In this document: positions 12,785 through 24,697 of the stretch, one piece after another
Position numbering within the stretch: position 1 is the first letter of the stretch
Layout: every line of letters begins with the position of its first letter
Assembly (NCBI GenBank): GCA_016946835.1
Contig: JACVTC010000405.1
Coordinates: 1 to 31,656, forward strand
DNA length: 31,656 nucleotides
From: Neocallimastix lanati (nom. inval.)
Lineage: Eukaryota; Neocallimastigomycota; Neocallimastigomycetes; Neocallimastigales; Neocallimastigaceae
Direction: 5' to 3'
Program-made: the position numbers and the translations under genes
Notes under the pieces: generated by a model
What the model saw: the letters and a program-made list of their open reading frames with translations, nothing else
What the model was told of the DNA's origin: nothing
Database searches by the model: none

Positions 12785-13235
12785 AATTTTCCAACATCAT
12801 TAGTCTTTATTCTTAACTTTCTTACCCCTGAAATACAGTAATTATTACTGGTAATAAAATATATTAAATAACTATTTTTAATTAATAATGTCCAAATAAT
12901 TTCTTTATATTTATTTATATAATCTTTCGTTAATGTTTCATAATTTATTAATTTTGGTATTTTCTTTTCAATATACCCATTTTTAAGTAGAAAATTTATA
13001 TTTCACTTTCCAATATTCAAAATTTATAAATATTTCTTTAAAGAATTTATTAAATTCGGAAGAAAAAACATTCTCTAATTCTATCTTTTTAATTATTTCA
13101 TTAATATAATTTATTATACTATATAAATCATAGTATTTAAATTTATAATCTTCATTATTATTACTAATGTAATTTCTCATTTCATCATTATCTTTCATAT
13201 TATCAGCTTTTATATTATAATTGTTTTAGCTTTCA
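12785..13235 (-). pseudogene. Internal fragment of a further paralogue of the AAA-ATPase-like gene
   Basis: The minus strand matches about 10525-10965 of the large gene. The open piece from 13198 contains KYYDLYSIINYINEIIKK and FSSEFNKFFKEIFINF, matching KYYDLRSVLNYINGKIEK and FSSEFNTFFNEIFINF. After a frame break near 13000, LLKNGYIEKKIPKL, EIIWTLL and IKTNDV continue the match. Only the post-ATPase helical segment of module 1 survives. Similarity ends where the large gene's poly-Asn microsatellite begins. The fragment lies about 0.5 kb upstream of the intact gene in the same orientation, so it is likely the remnant of a tandem copy. Confidence 0.85.
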
Positions 13236-13446
13236 TTATTATTATTAATAAAACCAAAAAAAAAAAAATTTTTTTATAATTAAATTTTTAATCAAGTTTT
13301 TAATTTAATTTAATTTAATTTAATTAATTTAATTTAATTTTTTTTTTTTATTTTTTTTATTTATTATAAATTCATTTTATAAATTTTTATTTTAAAATTT
13401 CAAGTGTAATATATTATAATTTATTTACCAATTGAATTATATACTA

Positions 13447-13620
13447 TAATATTTATTTATATTTTTATAATATTTATTTATATTTTTATTATATTTATTT
13501 ATATTTTTATTATATTTATTTATATTTTTATAATATTTATTTATATTTTTATTATATTTATTTATATTTTTATATTATTTATTTATATTTTTATATTATT
13601 AATTTATATTTTTTTATATT
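13447..13620. repeat. 21-bp A/T minisatellite
   Basis: About eight imperfect copies of a 21-bp unit, ATATTTATTTATATTTTTATA with A/T substitutions in the last bases, decaying into shorter TAATATATACTTTTC-type repeats toward 13670. Non-coding. Confidence 0.8.
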
Positions 13621-13696
13621 ATTAATATATACTTTTCTAATATTTATATATACTTTTCTAATATTTATATATAAAATTTATACTAATATAAAATTT

Positions 13697-13956
13697 TGTT
13701 AAGAATGTAAATGTAACTGAAATCTCACAATCTCAATTATGATTATTTATAGTTAATATGGCTTTTATTTATTTATATTTAATTATATGAGTATTACATA
13801 ATAAAGAATATTAAAGTTTAACAAAATATAATAAATAAGATTTATAATAACTATTTAATAACTATATAATAACTAATGTATTCATAATGTGGCTTATAGT
13901 GGCGTATTAATATTACAATGCATAATGTATAATTATAATGTAGCTAATACTTAACA
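13697..13956. mobile_element. Solo LTR with 5-bp target-site duplication
   Basis: The element begins TGTTAAG (13697-13703) and ends CTTAACA (13950-13956), a perfect 7-bp terminal inverted pair with canonical TG...CA ends. It is flanked on both sides by AATTT (13692-13696 and 13957-13961), a 5-bp target-site duplication as made by Ty1/copia and Ty3/gypsy integrases. Its length is 260 bp. It shares GTGGCGTAT with the LTR at 4238-4515 and a GCCACATTAT-like segment, in reverse, with 6788-7090. No internal domain is present, so it most likely formed by LTR-LTR recombination. Confidence 0.75.
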
Positions 13957-14430
13957 AATTTGTTATTACTGAAAATTTTTTATATTATTATGAATAAATT
14001 TTTTTTATTTCTTCTAAAAACAATGAACCTAATCCAACAATTATGAAGTAAAATCTACCAATTTATTTTGGAAGGTAATAAAAAAGTAATGTTGGAGTAA
14101 TAAAGAATATATTGAATCTAAATCAAGTCCTTTTATTTTATATTTTCAAATAATAGCAATAAAAATAAAAATGAAAAAGAGCAATGATAACATTAATAAT
14201 AATTATAATAATAACAGAGAAGACAATTATAATATTGTCAAAAATAACAAAAGTAATAATTAAATTAATAAGTAATAGTAATAATAGCAATAATAGTAAT
14301 TGTAATAAAAAATTTCAATGATAATAATAATAATTGCAATTCCAAAACTTTAAAACATAATTATCTTAGAATATTCACCTCTTCAGCAACACATAAAAAA
14401 AAAGAAAAAGGTTTCAAAATAAAATAAATT

Positions 14431-14988
14431 GATATTATTGTTGCCTTCCTAAATCCAAATCTCACTGAAGAAGTATACATGAAACCGCCTGAAAGGCATC
14501 CAGATTATAATAAAAAGTTTTTAAGGCTATATATGGATTTAAGCTAAGCAGAAAAAGAATTGAATAATGAATTAAAATAATTTCTATATAAACCTGATAT
14601 TTAAACAATTAATAAAACTTTATATGTAAATAAAAAAATCAAAATATTATTAATTGTATTTTTTGAGTATATATTTATCAAAATGTATAGGAAATTATTT
14701 TTTCTGTCAATAAAGCAGTCAGAAAATCAAAAGGAACTCACAATAGAAAATTAAGAGAACGTTTGAAAAATATTCTGATTTTATTATATAAAGTAATTTA
14801 TAATGTGAAATAAGATTAAACAGCATTATATTAAATATAAAAGTAATTTAGTAGATGGATTAACGAAATTCCTGAAAAATATTTTTATAGATATTTCTAA
14901 AAAATTGTGTCTACCACAAAGTCGACAATTAAAAGATTGTAATTTAAACTTAAATTTTAAGTGGGGAAGAAATACTAGAAAGGGATAA
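14431..14988 (+). pseudogene. Degraded Ty1/copia pol remnant (reverse transcriptase and RNase H ends)
   Basis: Codons from 14431 read DIIVAFLNPNLTEEVYMKPP and continue to LRLYMDL before a TAA. This matches the copia reverse transcriptase block DVKTAFLNG-L-EE-IYM-QP...L-LYGL. Further down, near 14845-14870, NLVDGLTKFL matches the NLADxLTKxL signature at the polyprotein C-terminus, ending at a TAA near 14988. Between them most of the RT palm, including the YVDD region, is deleted or unrecognisable, with several stops. Asn/Lys-rich A/T sequence at 14000-14430 may be eroded gag or integrase, but I cannot support that. The relic is non-autonomous. Confidence 0.7.
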
Positions 14989-15665
14989 TCTATGAAGAAT
15001 ATTATTTATGAAAAATAGACTTTATTTATTGAAAATAAACAATATTTATAAATTTAATAATATAATAAAATAAAATTGTAAAAAATAATATTTCTGTCCT
15101 TAAAAAAGACATAAAAATAAGTAATTAAATATTTTTTATTTTTTTTTAGTTCGGGTTTCACCACATTTTAGAATATTTAGGTAGTCACAACACTTCCTTA
15201 TGATTTCCAATTACGAAAATTATCCCTACTAGACGGTCTTACGGAGTGTTCAAGCAATTTGCGCTATGTCATTCAAAATATTATTGAGAATTTTCTAGTA
15301 TATATATATATATATATATTTTTTTTTTCTCAGAGTGTTTCTCCAGTGCCTAACTTCCCTTTCAAGTCGAGGTTAATATAACCTAACCCAATGAAATTTG
15401 TACTAGCTTACTTGGTAATTGTATATTAATTAGAAAATTAGTTTACGTAGAATTTATCTTAATAACTTAAACCCATACAATAGGAATTCCTTTCGTAGAT
15501 ATATTTAATAACAGTAATTGTGCACCCCCTCTCAGGGCCAGAGTGAGGGAATTATCTTATTTATATTATCTATAAGATAAAAATAATTTGTATATATAAA
15601 GAGAGGAGAAATACTTACTTTTAATCATTGCAATCAAATTCAGTAAAACCAGTTTGTGAGTAGAA
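14959..15665 (+). mobile_element. Polypurine tract and LTR-like sequence of the copia relic
   Basis: AAGTGGGGAAGAAA (14959-14972) is a typical polypurine tract at the end of pol. The following roughly 690 bp is clearly richer in G+C than its flanks and contains a TATA element, TATATATAAAGAGAGG (from 15591), about 70 bp before composition returns to A/T, as expected of an LTR promoter near the LTR's right part. I could not define exact TG...CA ends, so the boundaries are approximate. It differs from the 260-280 bp TGTTA LTRs and would belong to another copia family. Confidence 0.5.
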
Positions 15666-16254
15666 ATAATAATAAATAATGTATAAAAATCTTACTATTA
15701 AAAATATTTATATTGATGTTCTTAAAATATAAATAATAAAAATTATTTATTTTTTTAATTATTTGTTACATGAAATTAAGAATAGAAATAATAATTTTTC
15801 TTTTATTAACTTATCTTTTGTTTATCTATTATTAATTAATAATAAATTGAAATTATAAGAATCTATAAATAGTGATTATTAAATAAATAAAAAATTGAAA
15901 GTAAAAAAAAAAAATTCAATATATCTTGATTACAAATAAAATAAAAATAAAAAAAAAAAGAATAATAAAAAATTTTATTTTATTTTTTGTGTTTTTTTTT
16001 TATTTTTTTTAAAGATTGTATACTTTAAAATTATTTTTTAAAAAATTTTAATTATTAAAAGTTAAATAAAATAAAATATAAAAAAATATAAAATTTATCA
16101 ATCTGTAAGAAAGAAATTTCTATAAATTTATTGACTAAATTTAAATTCTGAAATAAATAAATAAATAAAGATATAAATGTTTAAATTAAATTTATAAATG
16201 TATAATTTAAGAAATAAAGAAATATAGAAACAGTAAAATTAAATTAGATACTTT

Positions 16255-16293
<39 letters not shown>

Positions 16294-18397
16294 TGTACCC
16301 TAGACTAAAGTTAAAAAGGGATATAGATTCATATATTTAATGCTTCCTGTATAATTTTCCAATATCTCGCCATTTCCCATCTTTTCTTATAATAAAATAC
16401 CACTAATTAATGATATGATAAATCAGTTTAAAGTATCATTTTTTCAAAAAATGATATTACTAATTATTTATAGATAAAATTTTATATTATTAATTTTTAA
16501 TCTTGTATCAAACCAATAAAGATTATATATGTAATTGAAGATAAAAAAAATAAGAAATCAAGAAAAGATTCAATTTCTCAATATTAGATTATTATTAATA
16601 TAAAATGTTTTATAAAAAATATTTGTTTCAACTTTTAATTTTATAAGAGTAGTTTTTAAATGTAAAATGTTTTTACATTTATTGCTAAAATAACTTTCTA
16701 GGATTATTATTAATTTTATTTTTAACACTTTTCTTTTTTCAATTTAAATTTTTATTATTTATAAAAAATTAAACTCTTCTTGATACCCATATTTTATGTT
16801 TTGTATAAAAAAATTCATTGACACGTAAATTCGAAAGATAATTTATGTTTATATTATAAATAATTTTTAAAAAAAAAAAGAATAGATAAAAATTCTTAAA
16901 TTATTAATAATTACATATAAATTATTAGTTGAATATAAAAATAAATTTAATAAAATATTTAATTAAAAAGAAAAAATCAAAAAAAAAAAAAAAAAATAAG
17001 GAAATAATTAAGTTGAATGAAAAAAAAAAAAAAAAAAAAAAAATAAAAAATTTAAAAATTTAAAGTTATAAATAATTACTAGGATGAAGTGAGGAATACA
17101 TTAAAGAGAATGAATGTCAATATACAAAGATATGGATCTCCTCTTTCTAGAAAAGTTTAAATTGATTCTCTTCTTGAAAAATATAAATAATAATCTAAGA
17201 AAAAATTTTAATTTTTATTTAATTGTTCTAATTGATAATATTTATTGAGTATAATATAAACTAGTTTCAAATATATATTCATATAATATTATTTTTAATT
17301 TAATTATATAAAATGTGTATTATTTTTTTTTGTAATTTTATTTTTAATTTTATATTTGATTTTAGTTTCAACTTGACTTTATTTATTTTTTATTTTTTAT
17401 GTTTTCTATTATATAAAAATGAAATTTCTCGGATTTTGTTTTTTTTTTAAATATTATATAATATATTATTTTTTTTAATTATTAAATATTTTTTATTCAT
17501 TAATTTAATTAAAACTTTAAAAAATATAAAATATAGATAAAATATTAAAAAATTATACTCAATAATTTACTGAAATTTTTTAATATAAAAATAGATTTTT
17601 TACTTTTTTTGTTACATAATATATATATTATTGTCCCTATAAATAAAAAATATTAATATATATTTTTTATAATATTTAATTAAAAATAAGTTATTATTGT
17701 TTTCTAAATTCATATTAATAACATAATAAATATGTATTTATTAGCATAAATTCCTAATATGATATTATATATATAAAACCATAAATTTTTATTAATATTT
17801 TTTAAAATTCTGATAAATTATGTTTAACGTCTTAATATATTATTATATATACTTTACTAATAATATTAGCATTTAAAATAAAATAATTCTGAAATTTAAC
17901 AATAAAACTATTTATATTATTTTTACTTATTTAATCATTTATTTAATAGAAATTATATAAAAAACATTTACTATAAATATTTAAATATATATAATAGATT
18001 TACTGATTATTGAAAAATTAAAGTTAATAAAGTTTTTTATTAAATTTTTTTTTGTAATTAATAATAATTTTGTTTTATTTTATTTCTTTTATGTAATTAA
18101 AAATTTATTTAAAAATAAATATATTTTGAATAAAAATATTATATTTTAGAAAAAAGATTTATATTAAAAAATTTTTTTAAAATTTTACATCAATTAAGAT
18201 TAATACATTTTAAAAAGAAAGTTAATTTTTTTTTATTTTTTTATTTTACACTTTATTCTATAATTTTTATTTATTAATATATATAAATATTTTTAATTTT
18301 TTAATTATTTATACATAAAAGTAAAATCATAATCATATATAAAATATCTTTTTTAATAATTAAAGCACTATTAGAGTATTATAATATTTTTTAAATT
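15666..18397. other. Long A/T spacer without recognisable genes
   Basis: Almost pure A/T with a (TA)n tract at about 16259-16288 and poly-A runs near 16978-17043. A slightly G+C-richer patch at 17070-17170 (GGATGAAGTGAGGAATACAT region) has no sustained open frame. No tRNA fold or coding signal was found on either strand. Confidence 0.5.
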
Positions 18398-19546
18398 ATG
18401 AAAAGAATGAAAATAATGAAAACAAATGATATTCTTTCAGAAAAACAGAAATTAATTTTAGAATTACTTAAGAGGAATAATATTGATAAATTAAAAGATT
18501 ATATTAATAGTTTAGAAACTCCTCTTTATTTTTTAAATAGTACTAATTTCGATCTACTTACTTTGGCTTTAAGTTTAAATTGCACTTTCTATATTATAAA
18601 ATTAATCTATAACAGGTGTAATTATAAAACTTTAAATTATATAGTTAAAGATATATATCATTTATATGATATGAGTAATCACAAAGATGAAACTATTGTA
18701 AATTATCAAAATAGTTTAGAAGTTTTAATGGATTCAAATAATAATGTAAAATCACCACTTTTAGTATCATTAGAATTTTCTGATTTTCAATCAGTTGAAT
18801 TTTTAATTAATAAAGGAGCTGACATGTATTTCAAAATAAATGGTAAATATATTTTAGAAATTTTAAGAGAAGAAAATTTATTAACTATGAGAAAATTAAA
18901 TTTTCTCTTAAAAAATGGCTTTAGTTTAAAAAAATTTAAGATTGAACGACTCAGCAATTTTGAATTTAAATATATTAAAAAGTGCTTAGAAAACTTTGTT
19001 TTTGATATAAATTTTATAAAATATCTACTTAATTTATATAAAAATAAAGCTGGAATTTCAAAAAGAAAATTTAACCATAGGGTTAATAATGAAATAAATA
19101 AAATTGAAATCCCAATGGAATTATATTTGAAATATTTAGACAGGAAAGATTACAAGAAAGTAGAATATCTTTATAAATATTATGGTACAGAAAAAACAAG
19201 ATCATTTAAGGATTTTATTATTTTTTATTTAAATTATTTTGATAGAAATTTTAATAAAAAATCATTTTATGATTTTTTTAATTTTATTATAAACAATGAA
19301 AACACATTTCCATTTAGTAAAGAGTATGCAATTAATGAAAATGAAACCATTATAATAAATAAAAAATTAAAAATAGTTGAACTAATAAAAAATAATAATA
19401 ATTTAAAATTAGAAACATTTTTGAAAAACAATAATTATATTCTTCATTGTTTATATTCAAGCAAAAGTGAAATTTTGAAATTAATTAATGAATATAGCGT
19501 TTCATCAGATATAGTTGATATTCTTCGAAAGTATTTTTTAATTTAA
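18398..19546 (+). CDS. Ankyrin-like Lys/Asn-rich protein
   Basis: An intact 382-codon frame with Met at residues 1, 4 and 7; the first is used here, though the true start may be any of them. The protein is helical, rich in Lys, Asn, Ile and Leu, without a signal peptide or membrane span. Its best ankyrin-type unit is at about 117-147 (VKSPLLVSLEFSDFQSVEFL, then INKGADM), resembling the '-PLh-A---g--eiv--Ll--GAdin' pattern. A second, weaker unit, MRKLNFLLKNGFSL, follows at 164-177. Residues about 235-258 (IEIPMELYLKYLDRKDYKKV) define a shared C-terminal region with the convergent gene at 23693-24697. Degenerate ankyrin proteins are, from memory, a very large family in gut fungi; a specific partner cannot be predicted. 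Expression is not evident from sequence. Confidence 0.8.
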   Translation: MKRMKIMKTNDILSEKQKLILELLKRNNIDKLKDYINSLETPLYFLNSTNFDLLTLALSLNCTFYIIKLIYNRCNYKTLNYIVKDIYHLYDMSNHKDETIVNYQNSLEVLMDSNNNVKSPLLVSLEFSDFQSVEFLINKGADMYFKINGKYILEILREENLLTMRKLNFLLKNGFSLKKFKIERLSNFEFKYIKKCLENFVFDINFIKYLLNLYKNKAGISKRKFNHRVNNEINKIEIPMELYLKYLDRKDYKKVEYLYKYYGTEKTRSFKDFIIFYLNYFDRNFNKKSFYDFFNFIINNENTFPFSKEYAINENETIIINKKLKIVELIKNNNNLKLETFLKNNNYILHCLYSSKSEILKLINEYSVSSDIVDILRKYFLI

Positions 19547-20034
19547 AATTTTTATGATAAATCAATTAATAATTAAATTATAATACTCTCTAATTATTTA
19601 AAAGTATTAATAAATTTGTATTAAAATTTATTTTATTATTAATGTATTAATTTTATTTTTTATTGAAAATTTTATATATTTCATGTAATTTTTTATATTA
19701 ATATTTATTATAATGATATTATATTGAAACATGTAGCATTTTTATTATTTTATACGAAACAAATATTAAATAAAATAAAAAAAAAAAAAATTAATATATT
19801 ACATAAAATAATTAAAAAATTTCTTTTAAATACTAAAAAAGATTTTTTATAAAAAAAAGAATAAAAAAAAATATATAAAAGAAATATATATTCTTATTAA
19901 TTTTTAAAAATTATTTTTTAAATATTTTTATATTTGTTTTTTAATAAAATATATTTTTTATTTCATTTTAATTCTTTTTTTTTTTTTTTTTTTTTTATTT
20001 ATTTTTATTTATAGTATATTTTATTAAAATAATA
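19547..20034. other. 3' spacer between ankyrin-like gene and satellite
   Basis: A/T-rich DNA with poly-A near 19778-19790 and poly-T near 19977-19996. AATAAA-type polyadenylation motifs are abundant but indistinguishable from background here. Confidence 0.4.
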
Positions 20035-23000
20035 ATGTAATTTTTTGTTTTGTTTTTATATTAATTTTGAAATTTCAGTAAATTAATTCCATTTTTTTTT
20101 TTTTTTTTTTTTTTTTTCATATATTTTGTATTTAACTAAAAAATAATAAAATTTTATTAATTAAATTATTTATGATTATTTTACATTTAAAATAGTGTTC
20201 ACGTTACTTGACGACCTATTAAAAAACTTTTCATTGTTTTTGAGATAAAAAAAAATAAAGAAAAATGAACATATAACGTAAACTAATAATAAATAATTTA
20301 TTAATATTATTTGGATTTTAATTTTTTTTTTTTTTGTTAAATTAATTTTGAAATTTCAATAAATTAATTCAAAGACTTTACAGATTTTAATTTCCATCAT
20401 TTTTGTATTTAACTAAAAAATATTAAGAATTTATTAATTAAATTATTTATGATTATTTTACATATAACATAGTTTTCACGTTACTTGACAAACTATTAAA
20501 ATTAATATTTCATTTTTTTTTTAAAAAAAAAAAAAAGAATATAAATCATAATAAAATAGTAATAAATAAAATATATAGTTATTATTTGGATTTTTCAATA
20601 GTTTTATTTTTTTTGTGTTAAATTGATTTTGAAATTTCAATAAATTAATTCAAAAATTTTACATAATTTTTTTCCATCATATTTGTATTTAACTAAAATA
20701 TACTAAAAATTTATTAATTAAATTATTTATGATCATTTCACATAAAACATAGTGTTCACGTTACTTGATAAATATTAAAAAATACATTTCATATTTTTGA
20801 GATAAAAAAATAAAGAAAAATGAATATAAAACATATGAAAAAATAATAAATAAAATATTTGGTTATTATTTGGATTTTAAAATAGTTTTATTTTTTTTTT
20901 GATAAATTAATTTTGAAATTTCAATAAATTAATTCAAAGATTTTATAGATATTAATTTCCATCATTTTTATATTTAACTAGAAATTACTGAGAATTTATT
21001 ATTTAATTTATTTATGTGTAATTTACATATAAAATATAGTTCACGTTACTTGACAAACTATTAAAAAATACATTCCATTTTTTTGAGATAAACAATAAAG
21101 AAAAATAAATATAAATCATATAAAAAAAAAAAAATAAATAAAATATTTGGTTAATATCTGGATTTAGAATAGTTTTATTTTATTTTTGTTAAATTAATTA
21201 TGAAATTTCAATAAATTAATTCAAAATTTTACAAGATTTAATTTCCATTATTTTTATATTTAACGAAAAAATTATAAGAATTTATTAAATTAATTATGAT
21301 AATTTTACATATAACATAGTGTTCACGTTACTTGATAAATATTAAAAAATACATTTCATATTTTTGAGATAAAAAAATAAAGAAAAATGAATATAAAACA
21401 TATGAAAAAAATAATAAATAAAATATATAGTTATTATTTGGATTTTTCGATAGTTTTATTTTGTTTTTATTAAATTAATTTCGGAATTTCAATAAATTAA
21501 TTCAAAGATTTTACAAGATTTAATTTCCATCATTTTTATATTTAACGAAAAAATTATAAGAATTTATTAAATTAATTATGATAATTTTACATATAACATA
21601 GTGTTCACGTTACTTGATAAATATTAAAAAATACATTTCATATTTTTGAGATAAACAATAAAGAAAAATAAATATAAAATATATTTAAAAAATAATAAAT
21701 AAAATATATAGTTATTATTTGGATTTTTCGATAGTTTTATTTTGTTTTTATTAAATTAATTTCGGAATTTCAATAAATTAATTCAAAGATTTTACAAGAT
21801 TTAATTTCCATCATTTTTATATTTAACGAAAAAATTATAAGAATTTATTAAATTAATTATGATAATTTTACATATAACATAGTGTTCACGTTACTTGATA
21901 AATATTAAAAAATACATTTCATATTTTTGAGATAAACAATAAAGAAAAATAAATATAAAATATATTAAAAAATAATAAATAAAATATATAGTTATTATTT
22001 GGATTTTTCGATAGTTTTATTTTATTTTTGTTAAATTAATTATGAAATTTCAATAAATTAATTCAAAATTTTACAAGATTTAATTTCCATCATTTTTATA
22101 TTTAACGAAAAAATTATAAGAATTTATTAAATTAATTATGATAATTTTACATATAACATAGTGTTCACGTTACTTGATAAATATTAAAAAATACATTTCA
22201 TATTTTTGAGATAAAAAAATAAAGAAAAATGAATATAAAACATATGAAAAAAATAATAAATAAAATATTTGGTTAATATCTGGATTTAGAATAGTTTTAT
22301 TTTATTTTTGTTAAATTAATTATGAAATTTCAATAAATTAATTCAAAGACTTTACAGATTTTGATTTCCATCATTTTTATATTTAACCAAAATATTATAA
22401 GAACTTATTAATTAAATTATTTATGATAAATTTACATATAACATATCACGTTACTTGACAATCTATTAAAAAATACATTTTATTTTTTTGAGATAAAAAA
22501 ATAAAGAAAAATAAATATAAAACATAATAAAAAAAATAATAATTAAAATATTTGGTAATTGTTTGGATTTTTCGATAGTTTTATTTTATTTTTGTTAAAT
22601 TATTTTTGAAATTTCAATAAATTAATTCCGAGATTTTACAGGTTTTAATTTCCATCATTTTTATATTTTACTAGAAATTATTGAGAATTTATTATTTAAT
22701 TTATTTATGTGTAATTTACATATAAAATATTGTTCACGTTACTTGTCAAACTATTAAAAAATACATTCATTTTTTTTGAGATAAACAATAAAGAAAAATA
22801 AATATAAAATATATTTAAAAATTAATAAATAAAATATATAGTTATTATTTGGATTTTTCGATAGTTTTATTTTGTTTTTATTAAATTAATTTCGGAATTT
22901 CAATAAATTAATTCAAAGATTTTACAAGTTTTGATTTCCATCATTTTTATATTTCACTAAAAAATTATAAGAATTTATTAATTAAATTATTTATGATTAT

Positions 23001-23135
23001 TTTACATATAACATATCACGTTACTTGACAAATTATTTAATAATACATTTCATTGTTTTTAAGATAAAAAAATAAAGAAAAATGAATATATAACATAATA
23101 AAAAAATAATAAATAAAATATATGGTTATTATTTA
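20035..23135. repeat. Tandem satellite, 11 copies of a ~281-bp unit
   Basis: Each unit carries TTTGAAATTTCAATAAATTA, TTAATTTCCATCATTTTTAT, the conserved G+C-richer core TTCACGTTACTTGA, and GAGATAAA...AAAGAAAAA. The core CACGTTACTTG begins near 20200, 20477, 20757, 21042, 21324, 21606, 21887, 22166, 22447, 22735 and 23017, giving spacings of 277-288 bp. Central units (about 21324-22166) are nearly identical, while edge units diverge, as expected from unequal exchange. Variant types recur: 21042 and 22735 share TGTGTAATTTACATATAAAATAT, and 22447 and 23017 share ACATATCACG in place of AGTGTTCACG. No coding potential. The array fills the space between two convergent paralogous genes. Confidence 0.95.
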
Positions 23136-23692
23136 AAGTAAAATATATTTATTATTTTTATTTATATAAAAAAAATTTAAATAATAATATAAAGTATGAA
23201 TTAATAAAAAAAATGTAAAAATTTATATAACAATAAATAAAATATATATATATATTTTTATCAAAAATTTTAAATATAAATTTAAAAATAAAACATTAAA
23301 TTAACACGAATATTTAAATTTAAACATGAACATGATCATTATTATTAAATTTTTTTATTTACATTAAATTTTTTTTATATAACAATAAAATTTAATTACA
23401 TTACCACAATTTTTTTTTAATATTAAATAATTATATTTATTATATAAAATAAAATTAGTTTTATATAAAATATATTAATTTACATATTATAAAAAAAATA
23501 TTAGAATTTAAAAAATATAAAAAATATATAAAAATTTAAGTATATTAATTAAGAAATTAAAAAATATATAAATAATAAAATAATAATCTTATTATTATTT
23601 TATCATGAAATAAAAATTATTATATGTGAATTTGTCTTTTTTTTTTTTTTTTTTTTTTATTTTTAATGTTTATTTTAATTAATTCTAATTAA
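23136..23692. other. 3' spacer of the minus-strand ankyrin-like gene
   Basis: A/T spacer. A poly-T run at about 23637-23659 lies some 35-55 bases past the minus-strand stop and would read as poly-A in that gene's sense, after AAATAAACATTAAAAATAAA. It could be a genomic poly-A tail or an ordinary homopolymer. Confidence 0.4.
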
Positions 23693-24697
23693 TTATAATT
23701 TTTTTTTTTGTAAATAGAGTAAAAAAAATTTATTATTATTTTTAAATTCTTCAATTTCTTCGTTTTTTTTATTTAAAAGAATTCTTTTATATAATTTTCT
23801 TTTTCTATTTAAAATTTGTTCAAATTTATTTCTAATCTGGATATCTTTATTTACATCATCATAATTTCCATTTTTGAAATTTGGGATTTCAATATTTTTT
23901 TCAATAATTTCATGTAAGAAATGAAATTCAATATCATTTTCTCTATTTTTATTTAAATATTTAAATTGATGATCGAAAAATTTTATTCCATTAAATTTTT
24001 CTTTTGATCTTTCATATTTAAGTATTAGAGTTATTTCTCTAAATTTATTTTCTTTAAATAATTTGATATACCACATAAATGGTATATTAATTTCCTGCAT
24101 GATGATTTTTTCTTTTTCTTTTTCTTTTTCAAATCTTCTTCTTTTTTTTTTTTCCATATTATTATTTTTATTATAATTATTTTTTATTTCTTCGTTGAAT
24201 AAAGTGATTTGTTCAAATGTTAATATAATTAAATTGAACTCTTTTTGAAAAAGAATTTCAAAATCATGACGACTAAATTTATATTTATTTTTAACTAAAA
24301 TTGAAATATTTTCTTCATTAAAATATTCATTATTAATTAAGTATTTTAATAAACTCATATTATTATATTTTCTATTAATATTAGCTCCTTTATTTGTTAG
24401 GAACTCAATTAATTCATATTTTTTATAAATAAATGAATATAATAGTGGAGAAATAAATCTATTATTTAAAAAATAACAATAATCTAACTGATTAATATTA
24501 TACCATTTATAAATATTTTTAATAAAAGAATCTTCACATCCATTTTTAATTGCAAAACATATTATATCAAAGTTTTTATTTAGTATTTCATTTAAGGGAA
24601 TAATAAAATTACTTAAAATCTCCTCTAAATTAATATAATCTTTTTTTTCAATATATCGTTTGATTATATTAATATTGTTATCCATTTTATTGATCAA
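23693..24697 (-). CDS. Ankyrin-like Lys/Asn-rich protein, paralogue of the 18398-19546 gene
   Basis: An intact 334-codon frame starting MINKMDNNINII; Met5 is an alternative start. It mirrors the plus-strand gene in layout. FDIICFAIKNGCEDSFIKNI (43-62) corresponds to FDLLTLALSLNCTFYIIKLI; ISPLLYSFIYKKYELIEFL and TNKGANI (82-107) form the ankyrin-type unit; INIPFMWYIKLFKENKFREI (about 203-222) corresponds to IEIPMELYLKYLDRKDYKKV. Between them is a highly charged KKKRRRFEKEKEKEK stretch (about 183-197), possibly a nuclear targeting signal or just a charged linker. No signal peptide or membrane segment is visible. It points toward the other gene across the satellite array. The two proteins are diverged, so this is an old duplication. 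Function is unknown beyond presumed protein binding. Confidence 0.8.
   Translation of the reverse strand: MINKMDNNINIIKRYIEKKDYINLEEILSNFIIPLNEILNKNFDIICFAIKNGCEDSFIKNIYKWYNINQLDYCYFLNNRFISPLLYSFIYKKYELIEFLTNKGANINRKYNNMSLLKYLINNEYFNEENISILVKNKYKFSRHDFEILFQKEFNLIILTFEQITLFNEEIKNNYNKNNNMEKKKRRRFEKEKEKEKIIMQEINIPFMWYIKLFKENKFREITLILKYERSKEKFNGIKFFDHQFKYLNKNRENDIEFHFLHEIIEKNIEIPNFKNGNYDDVNKDIQIRNKFEQILNRKRKLYKRILLNKKNEEIEEFKNNNKFFLLYLQKKKL

Noticed and set aside
14000-14430. gag region of the copia relic
   Set aside because: Asn-rich, stop-ridden sequence with no recognisable CCHC zinc knuckle or other gag motif.
20035-23135. CRISPR-like array
   Set aside because: Units are 281 bp and similar throughout; there are no short repeats with unique spacers and no cas genes. 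The genome is eukaryotic.
23637-23659. Genomic poly-A tail marking the minus-strand ankyrin-like gene as a retrocopy
   Set aside because: A or T runs of this length occur everywhere in the spacers, and no target-site duplication was found around the gene.
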